Assembly: GCA_031422295.1 (NCBI GenBank)
Contig: JANOQM010000082.1
Span: forward strand, 35,275-99,274
DNA: 64,000 nucleotides
DNA from: JANOMH01 sp031422295
Lineage (GTDB): Bacteria > Pseudomonadota > Alphaproteobacteria > Rhodobacterales > Rhodobacteraceae
Direction of reading: 5' to 3'
A model generated the notes under the pieces. The model was not told the DNA's origin and did no database searches. It saw only the letters and a program-made list of their open reading frames with translations. Below, piece by piece: positions 1 through 8,657 of the stretch. Every line of letters begins with the position of its first letter. Position 1 is the first letter of the stretch. The translations under genes were made by a program, and so were the position numbers.

Positions 1-551
1 CCCCGCACGAAGGGCTGGGCGGGATGCTTTGGGCCAATCCGGTGGCGCTGGTGGCCATTCTGATGGCCCAATCGTACCGAAAGAATGGCATGGCTTTGGG
101 GCTTGGGTCCGTGATGACCTTGGGCGAAATTCCGTTTCACTATGTCAAGGATCAGTATGGCGATCAGGTAGCGTTGCCCTGCACTGAACGCAACCTGACC
201 CAGACCAAGACCCAGGCCGCAATTGGACGCGGATTGATGCCGGTGATGTCGGTCAAAGGCCGCGACGAGATCAGGCTGGGGTCGTTTCAATCGCTTGCCG
301 GGGATACAATCCTTGGCCCGTGGGCGGGCATTCCGCTGCCGGTGTCAAAGCCTGATCCGGTGCCGACAGCGACCGTTGATGACGTCACAGCCAGCGATGA
401 CAGCCCCAGCGACGAAGACCCCGTCGATGATGATCTGGCCGCGCTGTTGGCCAGCTTCGACGACACCTCTGACGATGAGACAAGTGCAGATTCCGCCAGC
501 GATGATGACGAGATGGACCCCGAACTGGCCGCTTTGCTGGCGGGGCTTTAG
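1..551 (+). CDS. T6SS sheath large subunit (TssC-like), C-terminal part, 5' truncated by window edge
   Basis: The reading frame is open from position 3, so the gene begins left of the window. The first ~100 residues resemble the end of T6SS contractile-sheath large subunits (TssC/EvpB family): an LP-CTER segment, a 'GLMPVMSVKGRDEIRLGSFQ' stretch and a final Gly/Trp-containing strand. This fits the adjacent vgrG. The last ~65 residues are a low-complexity Asp/Ser/Glu tail in which a short hydrophobic motif, LAALLA, occurs twice, the second time at the extreme C-terminus. Such an acidic extension is not part of the sheath fold. Assignment rests on the C-terminal fragment and context, so it is moderate. 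Confidence 0.6.
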   Translation, partial: PHEGLGGMLWANPVALVAILMAQSYRKNGMALGLGSVMTLGEIPFHYVKDQYGDQVALPCTERNLTQTKTQAAIGRGLMPVMSVKGRDEIRLGSFQSLAGDTILGPWAGIPLPVSKPDPVPTATVDDVTASDDSPSDEDPVDDDLAALLASFDDTSDDETSADSASDDDEMDPELAALLAGL

Positions 552-742
552 GGGATGTCTGTAGTGGTAAGACCGATCAATGCATGCCACAGTAGTACTA
601 CGTCATTGCCCGGGTTCGGGTGGCTTCTATTTTGGGGCCAGATGATGGCGACACATTTCGGGACGACGTTTTGCGGATCGGCTCACCCGCTCCGCTGTTC
701 CGGCCTTTACGGTTTATTTTTTGCAGCGAGGAACAGGTGATC

Positions 743-3118
743 ATGGCCGGCGCAGGCAGACAACTCACCAGCAAGACATTCAAGATGACCGGCAGCTTTG
801 CCGAAGGCGACCTGATATTCTGGGGCGCAAAAATCACCGAGGGGCTTAGCAAGATCAGCGAGGCCCGGGTCGAATTCTTTGTGACCAACACCACGTTCAA
901 ATCATCAGACATTCTGGGCACAAGAATGAAGATCGAAGCCTATGACGTGGGCGCTGTCTCGATCAACTTTGTCGGCGTTGTAGTCGAGGTGGAATCACTG
1001 GGCCATGCCCTTGGGTTTGACCGATATGCCGTGGAACTGCGACCCTGGCTGTGGTTTTTGACCCGAGGGGCCGAGAATAGGGTGTTTCAGAAGGAAACAA
1101 CCCCCGACATTATCAAGAAGGTGTTCAGCAAACTGGGCTTTACCGATCTGACCGACCGGCTATCGGCCAGTTACAAGCCCCGCGAATATTGCGTGCAATA
1201 TGGCGAATCCAACTTTGCCTTTGTCAGCCGTCTGATGGAGGAAGAGGGCATCTATTATTATTTCGACCATGAGGGGGCTACCGAAAAGCTGGTGCTGGCC
1301 GATTCTGTCGGCTCGCATACCTCGACCGGCGGGGCCTTGTTCAAGCCGCGCTTGGAAAAGGGCCGACGTGACCCGGATACTGTCTTTGAATGGATCCCGA
1401 AAAAGTCTGTGGTGCCGGGCAAAGTGTCCTTGTTCGAATATGACATGACCAAACCCAATGCCGACCTCAAGGTCAGCGTGGCCATTCCCAAAGGCGACCA
1501 CGCCCACAAGAACTACGAAATGTATCAGCCCGGTGGCAAATACAAAACCGCCGCCGATGGCGAGGCCGCAGCCCGCCGGATCATGGAGGCCACCGCCCAT
1601 GATGCAGAGCGGGTAAAAGGGTCAGGCAATGCGCCAACGATCCGCTCGGGTGCCTTGTTTGATATGGAGCATTCGGAGGCAGAGGATGAGGCAGGCAAAT
1701 ATCTGGTCTGCGATTCCACGGTCTATTTGCAAGAGGAACGCACAGATGACGACCCGATGCAGGACATGCAGGCAGTCAACCCAATCAAATATCCCAGCGA
1801 TATGGTCCTGTGTCATACCGAATTTGAAGTGGCGCGCGATACTGTGCCTTACCGGCCCAAGCTGGAAACCGAATGGCCCCGGATGGATGCGATTTATCCG
1901 GCAATCGTGACCGGCCCGGCTGGGGATGAAATTTATACTGATGAATACGGCCGCATCAAGGTGATGTTCCCGTGGGACCGCGAACGCGACAAGCTGGAAA
2001 CCAGTTGTTGGGTCCGTGTGGCGGTGCCATGGGCGGGCAAAGGCTATGGCATGTTCGCCACCCCGCGCATCGGGCAAGAGGTGTTCATTCAGTTCGAATT
2101 CGGCAACCCGGATTACCCGATCTGCACTGGCATGGCCTATAACGGCCAGAATTCGCCACCCTACGGCCTGCCCGGCAACATGACCCAGTCGGGCATCCGC
2201 ACCGAATCCACCAAGGGCGGCGGCGGCTTTCACGAAATCATCATGGAGGATAAAAAGGGCGACGAATATGTGCGGATGCAGTCCGAGAAGGACTATATCC
2301 AGATCATCAAAAATAATGCCACAATCACCATCGGTCTTGAAAAGGCCGATCCGGGCGATTTGAAACAGACCATCCAGAATACCAAGACCGAGATCATCAA
2401 GGAAGGCGATGATAATCTGACCGTCGAAACCGGCGACCAGAATATCGACATCAAAACCAATCAGAAAGAAACCATCGGTGGAAACCAGACCCTGTTGGTT
2501 AAGGGCAATCAAACCCATACGATCAACAAGAAACAGACCTTGACGGTCAAAGGCGACCAGACCCACACGATCAAGGGCAAGCAGACCGAAACGGTGACCA
2601 AGGACCACAAGGGCACATTCAAGGCCAAACATGGCACCACCGTCACCGGCAATATGACTCTTTTGGTCAAATCCGGCAATCTGTCCACCGTCGTCAAAGC
2701 TGGCAACGAAGTGGTCAAGATCAACGCCAACCAGACCAGCACGATCAAGGGCAAGCAGAAAACCACCGTTACCGGCGACATGACCCGCACGACCAAGGCA
2801 AATCTGCTGGAAAACGCGACCGGTTATCGCACGTCAAAGATCAAGGGCAATGACAGTACCAAGGCCGACAACTTTTATGTTACGGCCAAGGGCGGCAAGG
2901 TCCGGATCAAGGCGATGACCGAGATCAAACTGAACGTGGGGGAATCGTCGATCAAGATCACATCCAGTGCGATCGAGATCAAGAGCACGCAGATCAAGAT
3001 AAACGGGACAAAGGTGGCCATCGAAGGGAAGGCCATGACCGAAGTTAAAGGCGCCATCGCCAAGGTGGAGGCTTCGGGGATATTGACCCTCAAGGGTTCC
3101 ATCACCAAGATCAACTAA
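743..3118 (+). CDS. vgrG: T6SS spike protein VgrG
   Basis: Encodes a 791-residue VgrG, the trimeric spike at the tip of the T6SS tube. Residues ~1-370 are the gp27-like base with the typical SRLMEEEGIYYYF motif. Residues ~385-470 are the gp5-like OB fold (TDEYGRIKVMFPWDRE, then WVRVAVPWAGKGYGM). From ~520 to the end runs a beta-helical stalk of short repeats of KGNQT/KGKQT type (TLTVKGDQTHTIKGKQ and variants). No extra effector domain is visible at the C-terminus. The start at 743 is preferred over upstream codons because GAGGAACAGG precedes it and the protein then starts directly with the conserved region. The next gene begins 12 bases downstream. Confidence 0.95.
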   Translation: MAGAGRQLTSKTFKMTGSFAEGDLIFWGAKITEGLSKISEARVEFFVTNTTFKSSDILGTRMKIEAYDVGAVSINFVGVVVEVESLGHALGFDRYAVELRPWLWFLTRGAENRVFQKETTPDIIKKVFSKLGFTDLTDRLSASYKPREYCVQYGESNFAFVSRLMEEEGIYYYFDHEGATEKLVLADSVGSHTSTGGALFKPRLEKGRRDPDTVFEWIPKKSVVPGKVSLFEYDMTKPNADLKVSVAIPKGDHAHKNYEMYQPGGKYKTAADGEAAARRIMEATAHDAERVKGSGNAPTIRSGALFDMEHSEAEDEAGKYLVCDSTVYLQEERTDDDPMQDMQAVNPIKYPSDMVLCHTEFEVARDTVPYRPKLETEWPRMDAIYPAIVTGPAGDEIYTDEYGRIKVMFPWDRERDKLETSCWVRVAVPWAGKGYGMFATPRIGQEVFIQFEFGNPDYPICTGMAYNGQNSPPYGLPGNMTQSGIRTESTKGGGGFHEIIMEDKKGDEYVRMQSEKDYIQIIKNNATITIGLEKADPGDLKQTIQNTKTEIIKEGDDNLTVETGDQNIDIKTNQKETIGGNQTLLVKGNQTHTINKKQTLTVKGDQTHTIKGKQTETVTKDHKGTFKAKHGTTVTGNMTLLVKSGNLSTVVKAGNEVVKINANQTSTIKGKQKTTVTGDMTRTTKANLLENATGYRTSKIKGNDSTKADNFYVTAKGGKVRIKAMTEIKLNVGESSIKITSSAIEIKSTQIKINGTKVAIEGKAMTEVKGAIAKVEASGILTLKGSITKIN

Positions 3119-3130
3119 GGGGGCGGTGCG

Positions 3131-3892
3131 ATGAGTGAACGTTTCAAATCGCTGAGTAAACTGCCAAATCAGCCGGCAGCGCGTCTGTTGGCGCAGGCCA
3201 ACTGCAAGTTGGAGACCCAGTTGGAAGCCCCCGCAAGTGCGTCGATCGAAACCGTCCTGACCGAACTCGAAGGGCTCAAAGCCTATGCCGACATGCTGAT
3301 GCTGTTGGCCTGTTGCCTGCCGCCGCGCGAACGGGTCTGGTGGTCTTGCCTTGCCGCGCGGGATGTAATCCCCGATCCGACCCGCCTGCCGCCACCGCTT
3401 GCTGCGTCAGAGGCGTGGGTGTTCAACCCCAATACTGACAACCGGCAGGCCGCCGCAGATGCCATCAATATCGCCGAGGTCGGCGATGACACGGTGCATT
3501 GCGCCAGTGCCGTGGTCTGGTTTGACGGCACCCTCGGCCCCGCCGATCTGGCGCAATTTCCGGCCCCCGCCGGTGCGGCCGAAATGTCGGTCTTTGCCAT
3601 TGCCGTCATCGCATGGTGCCGCGATGACGTGCAGATGGACGCAATGGGCGAGGTGCTGGTGGAACGTGCCCTCGACATCGCGCGCGGCGGATCGGGCAAT
3701 TTTGCCGCCCCGCCGATGACTGTCGTGGTCGAAGATGAAGACGAGGATGATGAGGAGGAAGAGGATGACGAAGAAGATGAGGATGAGGACGATCTAGAAG
3801 AAGAGGAAGAGCCGGAGGAGGAGGAAGAACCGGACGAAGACGAAGATGAAGTTGAAACCGTAAAAGACGCCCAGCCCGAGAAGGTAACCTGA
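3131..3892 (+). CDS. VgrG-linked protein of unknown function with long acidic tail (possibly DUF6931)
   Basis: A 253-residue protein lying between vgrG and PAAR, 12 bases after the former and one base before the latter, so co-transcription is almost certain. Residues 1-195 form a helical domain with a WW motif ('RERVWWSCLAARDVIPDP') and look like the family I know as DUF6931, although that name is from memory. Residues ~200-253 are almost entirely Asp and Glu. Position and size suggest a loading adaptor, chaperone or accessory of the spike, since VgrG-PAAR intervals often hold such genes. No catalytic motif is seen, and an effector role cannot be excluded. Confidence 0.65.
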   Translation: MSERFKSLSKLPNQPAARLLAQANCKLETQLEAPASASIETVLTELEGLKAYADMLMLLACCLPPRERVWWSCLAARDVIPDPTRLPPPLAASEAWVFNPNTDNRQAAADAINIAEVGDDTVHCASAVVWFDGTLGPADLAQFPAPAGAAEMSVFAIAVIAWCRDDVQMDAMGEVLVERALDIARGGSGNFAAPPMTVVVEDEDEDDEEEEDDEEDEDEDDLEEEEEPEEEEEPDEDEDEVETVKDAQPEKVT

Positions 3893-3893
3893 C

Positions 3894-4181
3894 ATGCCCC
3901 CCGCATCCCGCATGACCGATATGCATGTGTGCCCGATGTTCACGGGTCCGGTCCCGCATGTCGGTGGCCCCGTTATTGCCGTCGGTGTCACTGTGCTGAC
4001 CGCGATGCTGCCGCAAGCCGTTGCTACCGACAAAGCCATCTGCGTCGGGCCCCCCGATGTGATTGTCAAAGGATCGATGACCGTGCTGGTAGGCGGCAAA
4101 CCAGCGGCCCGGATGGGTGACAGTTGTGCGCATGGCGGGACCATCGTGCTGGGTTGCCCTATGGTCATGATCGGCGGATAA
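3894..4181 (+). CDS. PAAR domain spike-tip protein
   Basis: A 95-residue single-domain PAAR protein, which sharpens the VgrG spike and can carry effectors. The Pro-rich N-terminus (MPPASRMTDMHVCPM), the repeated VGGP/VLVGGKPAARMGD strands and the metal-site His/Cys residues (H11, C13, a later DSCAHGG and a GCPMV segment) are typical. There is no N- or C-terminal extension, so any cargo must bind through VgrG or the preceding acidic protein. The start ATG follows the stop of the preceding gene by one base. Confidence 0.93.
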   Translation: MPPASRMTDMHVCPMFTGPVPHVGGPVIAVGVTVLTAMLPQAVATDKAICVGPPDVIVKGSMTVLVGGKPAARMGDSCAHGGTIVLGCPMVMIGG

Positions 4182-4190
4182 TACAGCGTT

Positions 4191-5852
4191 ATGAACGTCA
4201 CATTGCGCTTTCAATCGACCGGAACCGTGCCCCGCGGCGGCGCACCTATCACCATGCGCGGCGCGTCGATGACGATTGGCCGGGGCCAGGAAAACGACAT
4301 GGTGCTGCCCGACCCGGACCGTCTGATTTCCAAAACCCATTGCGTGATCGAAGATCAGAACGGCAAGATCATGGCCATCGATATGTCCACAAACGGGACA
4401 TTCCTGAACTATGCCAAAACGCCGATCGGTAAGGCTCCAAAACAGCTCAACGACGGCGATGTGCTGACCCTCGGCACCTATGAGCTGGTCGTAACCCTTG
4501 CACCTGATCCGGTGCTGGATGCGCCGCGCGGGCGGCGGCAGGACCATTATGACGACAGCCACCTGCCCCCACCTTTGGGCGAAGAGGGTGCATCTTATGG
4601 CCGCGCATCCCGCGCGCCGGACCCGATGAAACTGCTGGACGATACCGGGCCCGGTGGTGATTTTCTGGACAGTTTGCTGAGTGATCCCAAAGGGTTGCGC
4701 GGCCATAAGCAGTTGAAAGCCGGGCAAGAGGTTGATTTTGACGGGCTGCTGCCGCCTTTGGGCGATGACGACCACCCGATCCTTGGCCGCCCACCCGAAG
4801 CCCCCCAGGGGGCCGCGATCCGCGATCACGGGTCCATGGGATCAGACGCATTCCGCGCGCCCGGTGCCAACAGATCGGTCATCCCCGATGATTGGGAGGA
4901 CAATCTGCTGGCCCCGGTCAGACCTGCCCCAACCGGCTTTGGCGCTAGTCCGTTTGAAACCAAACCGCCCAAGATTGATCCCTATGCGGCGGACCCCGCA
5001 GGTATAGCCCCTTTTGCCCCGCCCCCCCCGGCAGGCGCACAAATTCCGGATTTCGAGGATGATCTGCTGGCTCCCGCTCCAGCTTTGGTGGCGGCGCCCC
5101 CACCACCTGCCCCACCCGCCGAAATTGCCCGCTCTGATAACCCCTTTGCTGCGCCGCCGCCGGTCCCGCAAGAGACACCGGTCATACCCGAGCAACCAGA
5201 CCTGCCCGCAGCACAATCTGTGACCGTTCCGCCGCCACCGCCCCTGATCCTCGCCCCGCTGAACGCGAACCCGGCCCGCGCGTTCATTGCGGCCTTGGGT
5301 GGGCAAGACGTGCAGATTTCAGATGCCGAACTTCCCGCCACGATGGAGCGTCTTGGCGGCACGCTAAGGGCCATGATCATCGGCCTGCGCGAAATTCTGA
5401 TGACCCGCACCAGCATAAAATCCGAGTTCCGGATTGACCAGACGATGATCAACAAGGGCGGCAACAACCCCCTGAAATTCTCGGTCTCGCCCGAGCAAGC
5501 CATTGAAGCCATGGTGAAACCTACTGCCAAAGGCTATCTGCCCGCAGATCAGGCCACGGCACAGGCGCTGGATGATATCAAAGCGCATGAAGTGGCGATG
5601 GTCACCGGGATGGAGGCGGCACTAAAGGGCGTTCTGGCCAAACTCGACCCCGAATTGCTGGCCAGCAAGATCGAGGCGCAGGGCAGTTGGGGTCTGCTCA
5701 AGGGTAAAAAGGCCCAATATTGGGAAACCTATGAAAAGATGTATGCCGAAATAGCGGATCAGGCGCAGAATGACTTTCATGAAGTCTTTAGCCGGGAATT
5801 TGCGGCGGCGTATAAACAGCAACTGGCCCAGATCAAGAAGGACCAGATATGA
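4191..5852 (+). CDS. tagH: T6SS-associated FHA domain protein TagH (Fha)
   Basis: A 553-residue phosphothreonine reader. Residues ~1-105 are an FHA domain with the TIGRGQENDMVLPDP and ISKTHCVIE motifs and a DMSTNGTFLN strand. Residues ~110-345 are a long Pro/Asp-rich linker in which short D-DLLAP-type motifs recur (DFDGLLPPLGDD, DNLLAPV, DDLLAPA). Residues ~360-553 are the conserved C-terminal domain of TagH proteins (ALRAMIIGLREIL and a W-GLLKGKKAQYWETYEKMY region). In other T6SS clusters the FHA protein is phosphorylated by PpkA and dephosphorylated by PppA, both encoded downstream here. The gene is eight bases from PAAR and followed closely by tssK. Confidence 0.9.
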   Translation: MNVTLRFQSTGTVPRGGAPITMRGASMTIGRGQENDMVLPDPDRLISKTHCVIEDQNGKIMAIDMSTNGTFLNYAKTPIGKAPKQLNDGDVLTLGTYELVVTLAPDPVLDAPRGRRQDHYDDSHLPPPLGEEGASYGRASRAPDPMKLLDDTGPGGDFLDSLLSDPKGLRGHKQLKAGQEVDFDGLLPPLGDDDHPILGRPPEAPQGAAIRDHGSMGSDAFRAPGANRSVIPDDWEDNLLAPVRPAPTGFGASPFETKPPKIDPYAADPAGIAPFAPPPPAGAQIPDFEDDLLAPAPALVAAPPPPAPPAEIARSDNPFAAPPPVPQETPVIPEQPDLPAAQSVTVPPPPPLILAPLNANPARAFIAALGGQDVQISDAELPATMERLGGTLRAMIIGLREILMTRTSIKSEFRIDQTMINKGGNNPLKFSVSPEQAIEAMVKPTAKGYLPADQATAQALDDIKAHEVAMVTGMEAALKGVLAKLDPELLASKIEAQGSWGLLKGKKAQYWETYEKMYAEIADQAQNDFHEVFSREFAAAYKQQLAQIKKDQI

Positions 5853-5868
5853 ATAAGGAATTGGCATA

Positions 5869-7209
5869 GTGTCTTGGGATAGCAAAGTATTGTGGACCGA
5901 GGGGCTTTTCCTTCAACCGCATCATTTCCAACAATCCGACCGCTATACCGAGGCGCTGGTGACCGGGCTGGCCCGGCGGCTGACGTCCTATGGCTGGGGT
6001 TTCACCACGCTGGAAATTGACGAGGCCGCGTTGAAAGTGGGGCAGTTTGCAATCAAATCCGCCGCAGGCCTGACCCATGATGGTGTGGTGTTCCGGGTGC
6101 CGCAGAACGACGCGCATCCCCCCGCGCTGGAAGTACCCGCGTCAATCAAGGATTGCGTGGTCTATCTGTCGGTCCCGCAACGCCGTCAGGGCGCCAGCGA
6201 GGTCGACCTGACCGGCACCGAACAATCCGCCACTCGCTTGCGTCCGGCTGAATTGGAAATCACCGATACCATGTCGCAGGACCGCAAACCGGTGACGCTG
6301 GGTGTGGGCAAGATGCGCCTGCAATTTGCACTGGCAGTGGATGATCTGGCCGACAAGCTGACGATTCCAGTGGCCCGGATAATCGAGGTGCGCCCGGATA
6401 AAGAGATCATCCTGGATGGCGGTTTCATGCCGTCCTGTCTGGATATCCGCGCCGCCGGGCCGCTGTCTGCGTTTATCCGCGAACTTGAGGGGCTGCTGGC
6501 GCACCGCATGACCGCGTTGTCGGGCCGGTTGTCGGAATCCGGATCGACCCGTGCAGTTGCCGAACTGTCGGATTTCCTGCTGCTGATGGTGATCAACCGC
6601 GCCCTGCCGCTAATCCGGCATCTGGGCACAATCGAAAACCTGCATCCGACCGTCGCCTATGCCGAATGCATTAAACTGGCGGGCGAATTATCGTCCTTCA
6701 TGGCCACCGACAAACGCGCGCCTGAATTTCCGGCCTATCAGCATGATGAACTGGCCCGGAGTTTTGCGCCGGTGATCCGGACCTTGCGGCAATATCTGTC
6801 CACCGTGCTGGAACAAACAGCCGTAGCGATCCCGCTGGAGCCGCGCAAATACGGCATTTCGGTCGGGGTCATCGCCGACCGTAAACTGCTGTCGACCTGT
6901 GGCTTTGTGCTGGCCGTCACGGCAGATATCCCCGACGAATCCGTGCGCCGCCATTTCGCGGGGCAAGCCAAGATTGGCCCGGTCGAGGAAATCAGGCAGC
7001 TGGTCAATTCCGCCCTGCCGGGCATTGGCCTGCGCCCCTTGCCAGTGGCCCCCCGGCAGATCCCGTATCATGCGGGCGTGGTGTATTTCCAACTGGATGC
7101 AGACAGCCCGTATTGGGGCAAGATGACCACATCGGGCGGTGTGGCTGTGCATATCTCGGGCGATTACCCGGGGCTTGCGATGGAACTTTGGGCGATACGG
7201 AACACCTGA
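5869..7209 (+). CDS. tssK: T6SS baseplate protein TssK
   Basis: A 446-residue TssK, which connects the baseplate to the membrane complex. The opening (SWDSKVLWTEGLFLQPHHFQ) is the family signature and the full length matches other members. A GTG start at 5869 is preceded by AAGGAA at good spacing, and the upstream gene ends 16 bases before. It is followed by tssL and tssM, the usual K-L-M order. Confidence 0.95.
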   Translation: MSWDSKVLWTEGLFLQPHHFQQSDRYTEALVTGLARRLTSYGWGFTTLEIDEAALKVGQFAIKSAAGLTHDGVVFRVPQNDAHPPALEVPASIKDCVVYLSVPQRRQGASEVDLTGTEQSATRLRPAELEITDTMSQDRKPVTLGVGKMRLQFALAVDDLADKLTIPVARIIEVRPDKEIILDGGFMPSCLDIRAAGPLSAFIRELEGLLAHRMTALSGRLSESGSTRAVAELSDFLLLMVINRALPLIRHLGTIENLHPTVAYAECIKLAGELSSFMATDKRAPEFPAYQHDELARSFAPVIRTLRQYLSTVLEQTAVAIPLEPRKYGISVGVIADRKLLSTCGFVLAVTADIPDESVRRHFAGQAKIGPVEEIRQLVNSALPGIGLRPLPVAPRQIPYHAGVVYFQLDADSPYWGKMTTSGGVAVHISGDYPGLAMELWAIRNT

Positions 7210-7244
7210 CGGGCAATGCGTCCTAGGGGACAAGTGAGGATAAG

Positions 7245-8657
7245 ATGGCTGGAAAAGACCCGTTTGAAGAGCCTGACGATTCTGAGCGGACGGTGATCCG
7301 CCCCAATCCGGGTGGCAAACGGCCCGCCGCCGCCCCGCAACGGTCAACCACCCCGACGCCGTTTGGCAATACCGCCGCTGCCGCCGAACAGGCCGCCGCT
7401 TACGGCGTGCCCGGCGGTAATGCCGCTGCCCCGCCGCGCCCGCCGAACGATGCAACCGCGATTGCCCTGACCGGCATGAACCAACTGACCGCCCTTGCCA
7501 CGCCGCTGCTGTCGCTGATCAGCCGGATCAGGAACCGCGCCCAGCATATGGACCCCGATAAACTGCGCGAAAACGTCGTGGCCGAGGTGCGCAGTTTTGA
7601 AAACGCAGCGCTAAAAGCCGGGATTGATGCGCAAAAGGTCAAGGTCGCCCGCTATGCCCTGTGCGCCACACTGGATGATGTGGTGCTGAATACCCCGTGG
7701 GGCGGCCAATCCACGTGGGCGCAGCAATCCATGGTTGGCACGTTCCACCGCGAAACCGTTGGCGGCGACCGGTTTTTCGACCTGCTGGCAAGGCTAGAGG
7801 AGGACCCCACCAACAATATCGACCTGCTGGAGTTTGTCTATATGTGCCTGTCACTGGGGTTCGAGGGGCGCTTGCGGGTTGAACAGGGTGGGCCGGATAA
7901 ACACCTGCAAATCCGCAATACCCTGTCGCGGATTATCCGGGGCCAAAGGGGAGAGGTCGAGCGCGATCTGTCGCCGCGCTGGAAAGGCGTGTTGCGGCCC
8001 TACAAGGCGCTGTCGGCCTGGCGTCCGGTCTGGATCGCGCTGGGGGTCACGGCCTTTCTGATGGCCAGCACCTTTGCCGGACTGACATGGGCCCTGGGCC
8101 GGACCACTGACACCGTGATGGGTCAGCTATCTGTGCTGGATACCGGCGTGGCCCCGGTCTTGCGCCCCCGCGCGCCGCCGCCCCCGCCACCCCCGCCCGC
8201 CCCTGCCGAAGTGGCACAGCTGGAGAAGTTCACCGAATTCCTGTCAGATGAAATCGCCGATGGTGTGGTCACTGTGTCCGAAGAGGGGAATACGCTGATC
8301 ATCCGGCTGTCTGGTCAGGGCATGTTCGCCTCGGCGTCCGATGCGCTGAGCGATGAATTTGTAGCCCCGATCACCCGCGTTGCTGAATCGCTGAAAGACG
8401 AGGCAGGATCGCTGATCGTGGCCGGCTATTCAGATTCCGTGCCCCTGACCCCCGGCCGCTTTGCCGATAATACCGACCTTAGCCGGGCGCGGGCCGAAGT
8501 GGTCAAGATCATGATCGCCGGGCTGATCGGCGATCCGTCGCGCCTGATGTCCGAAGGCCGCGGTGAACGTGACCCGATTGGCGATAACGAGACCAGCGAA
8601 GGCCGGGCGCAGAACCGCCGCATCGAAATTCTGCTGGTCCGGGGGGAAACGCAATGA
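7245..8657 (+). CDS. tssL: T6SS membrane protein TssL (DotU/IcmH type) with C-terminal OmpA domain
   Basis: A 470-residue extended TssL. Residues 1-70 are a Pro/Ala-rich cytoplasmic lead. Residues ~75-250 are the DotU domain (LLSLISRIRN, ALCATLDDVVLNTPWG, GGDRFFDLL, FVYMCLSLGFEGR). A single transmembrane helix lies at ~262-283. After a proline run, residues ~325-470 form an OmpA-like peptidoglycan-binding domain (VAGYSDSVPL, ENRRIEILL-type end). This anchors the T6SS membrane complex to the wall without a separate TagL. It overlaps tssM by four bases (ATGA), which indicates translational coupling. Confidence 0.95.
   Translation: MAGKDPFEEPDDSERTVIRPNPGGKRPAAAPQRSTTPTPFGNTAAAAEQAAAYGVPGGNAAAPPRPPNDATAIALTGMNQLTALATPLLSLISRIRNRAQHMDPDKLRENVVAEVRSFENAALKAGIDAQKVKVARYALCATLDDVVLNTPWGGQSTWAQQSMVGTFHRETVGGDRFFDLLARLEEDPTNNIDLLEFVYMCLSLGFEGRLRVEQGGPDKHLQIRNTLSRIIRGQRGEVERDLSPRWKGVLRPYKALSAWRPVWIALGVTAFLMASTFAGLTWALGRTTDTVMGQLSVLDTGVAPVLRPRAPPPPPPPPAPAEVAQLEKFTEFLSDEIADGVVTVSEEGNTLIIRLSGQGMFASASDALSDEFVAPITRVAESLKDEAGSLIVAGYSDSVPLTPGRFADNTDLSRARAEVVKIMIAGLIGDPSRLMSEGRGERDPIGDNETSEGRAQNRRIEILLVRGETQ

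Noticed and set aside
592..601. Palindrome GTAGTACTAC upstream of vgrG as an operator
   Set aside because: A single ten-base palindrome with no second copy or promoter context; too short to support.
620..742. Upstream start for vgrG adding 41 residues
   Set aside because: The extension is not VgrG-like and has no ribosome site; ATG 743 has a good one.
743..2300. Prophage tail genes
   Set aside because: VgrG shares phage tail folds, but the neighbours are TssK, TssL, TssM, TagF and TagH, which define a T6SS.
3283..3906. Minus-strand frame with a long poly-serine run
   Set aside because: It is the complement of the Asp/Glu codons in the acidic tail; the plus-strand gene is fixed by its coupling to vgrG and PAAR.
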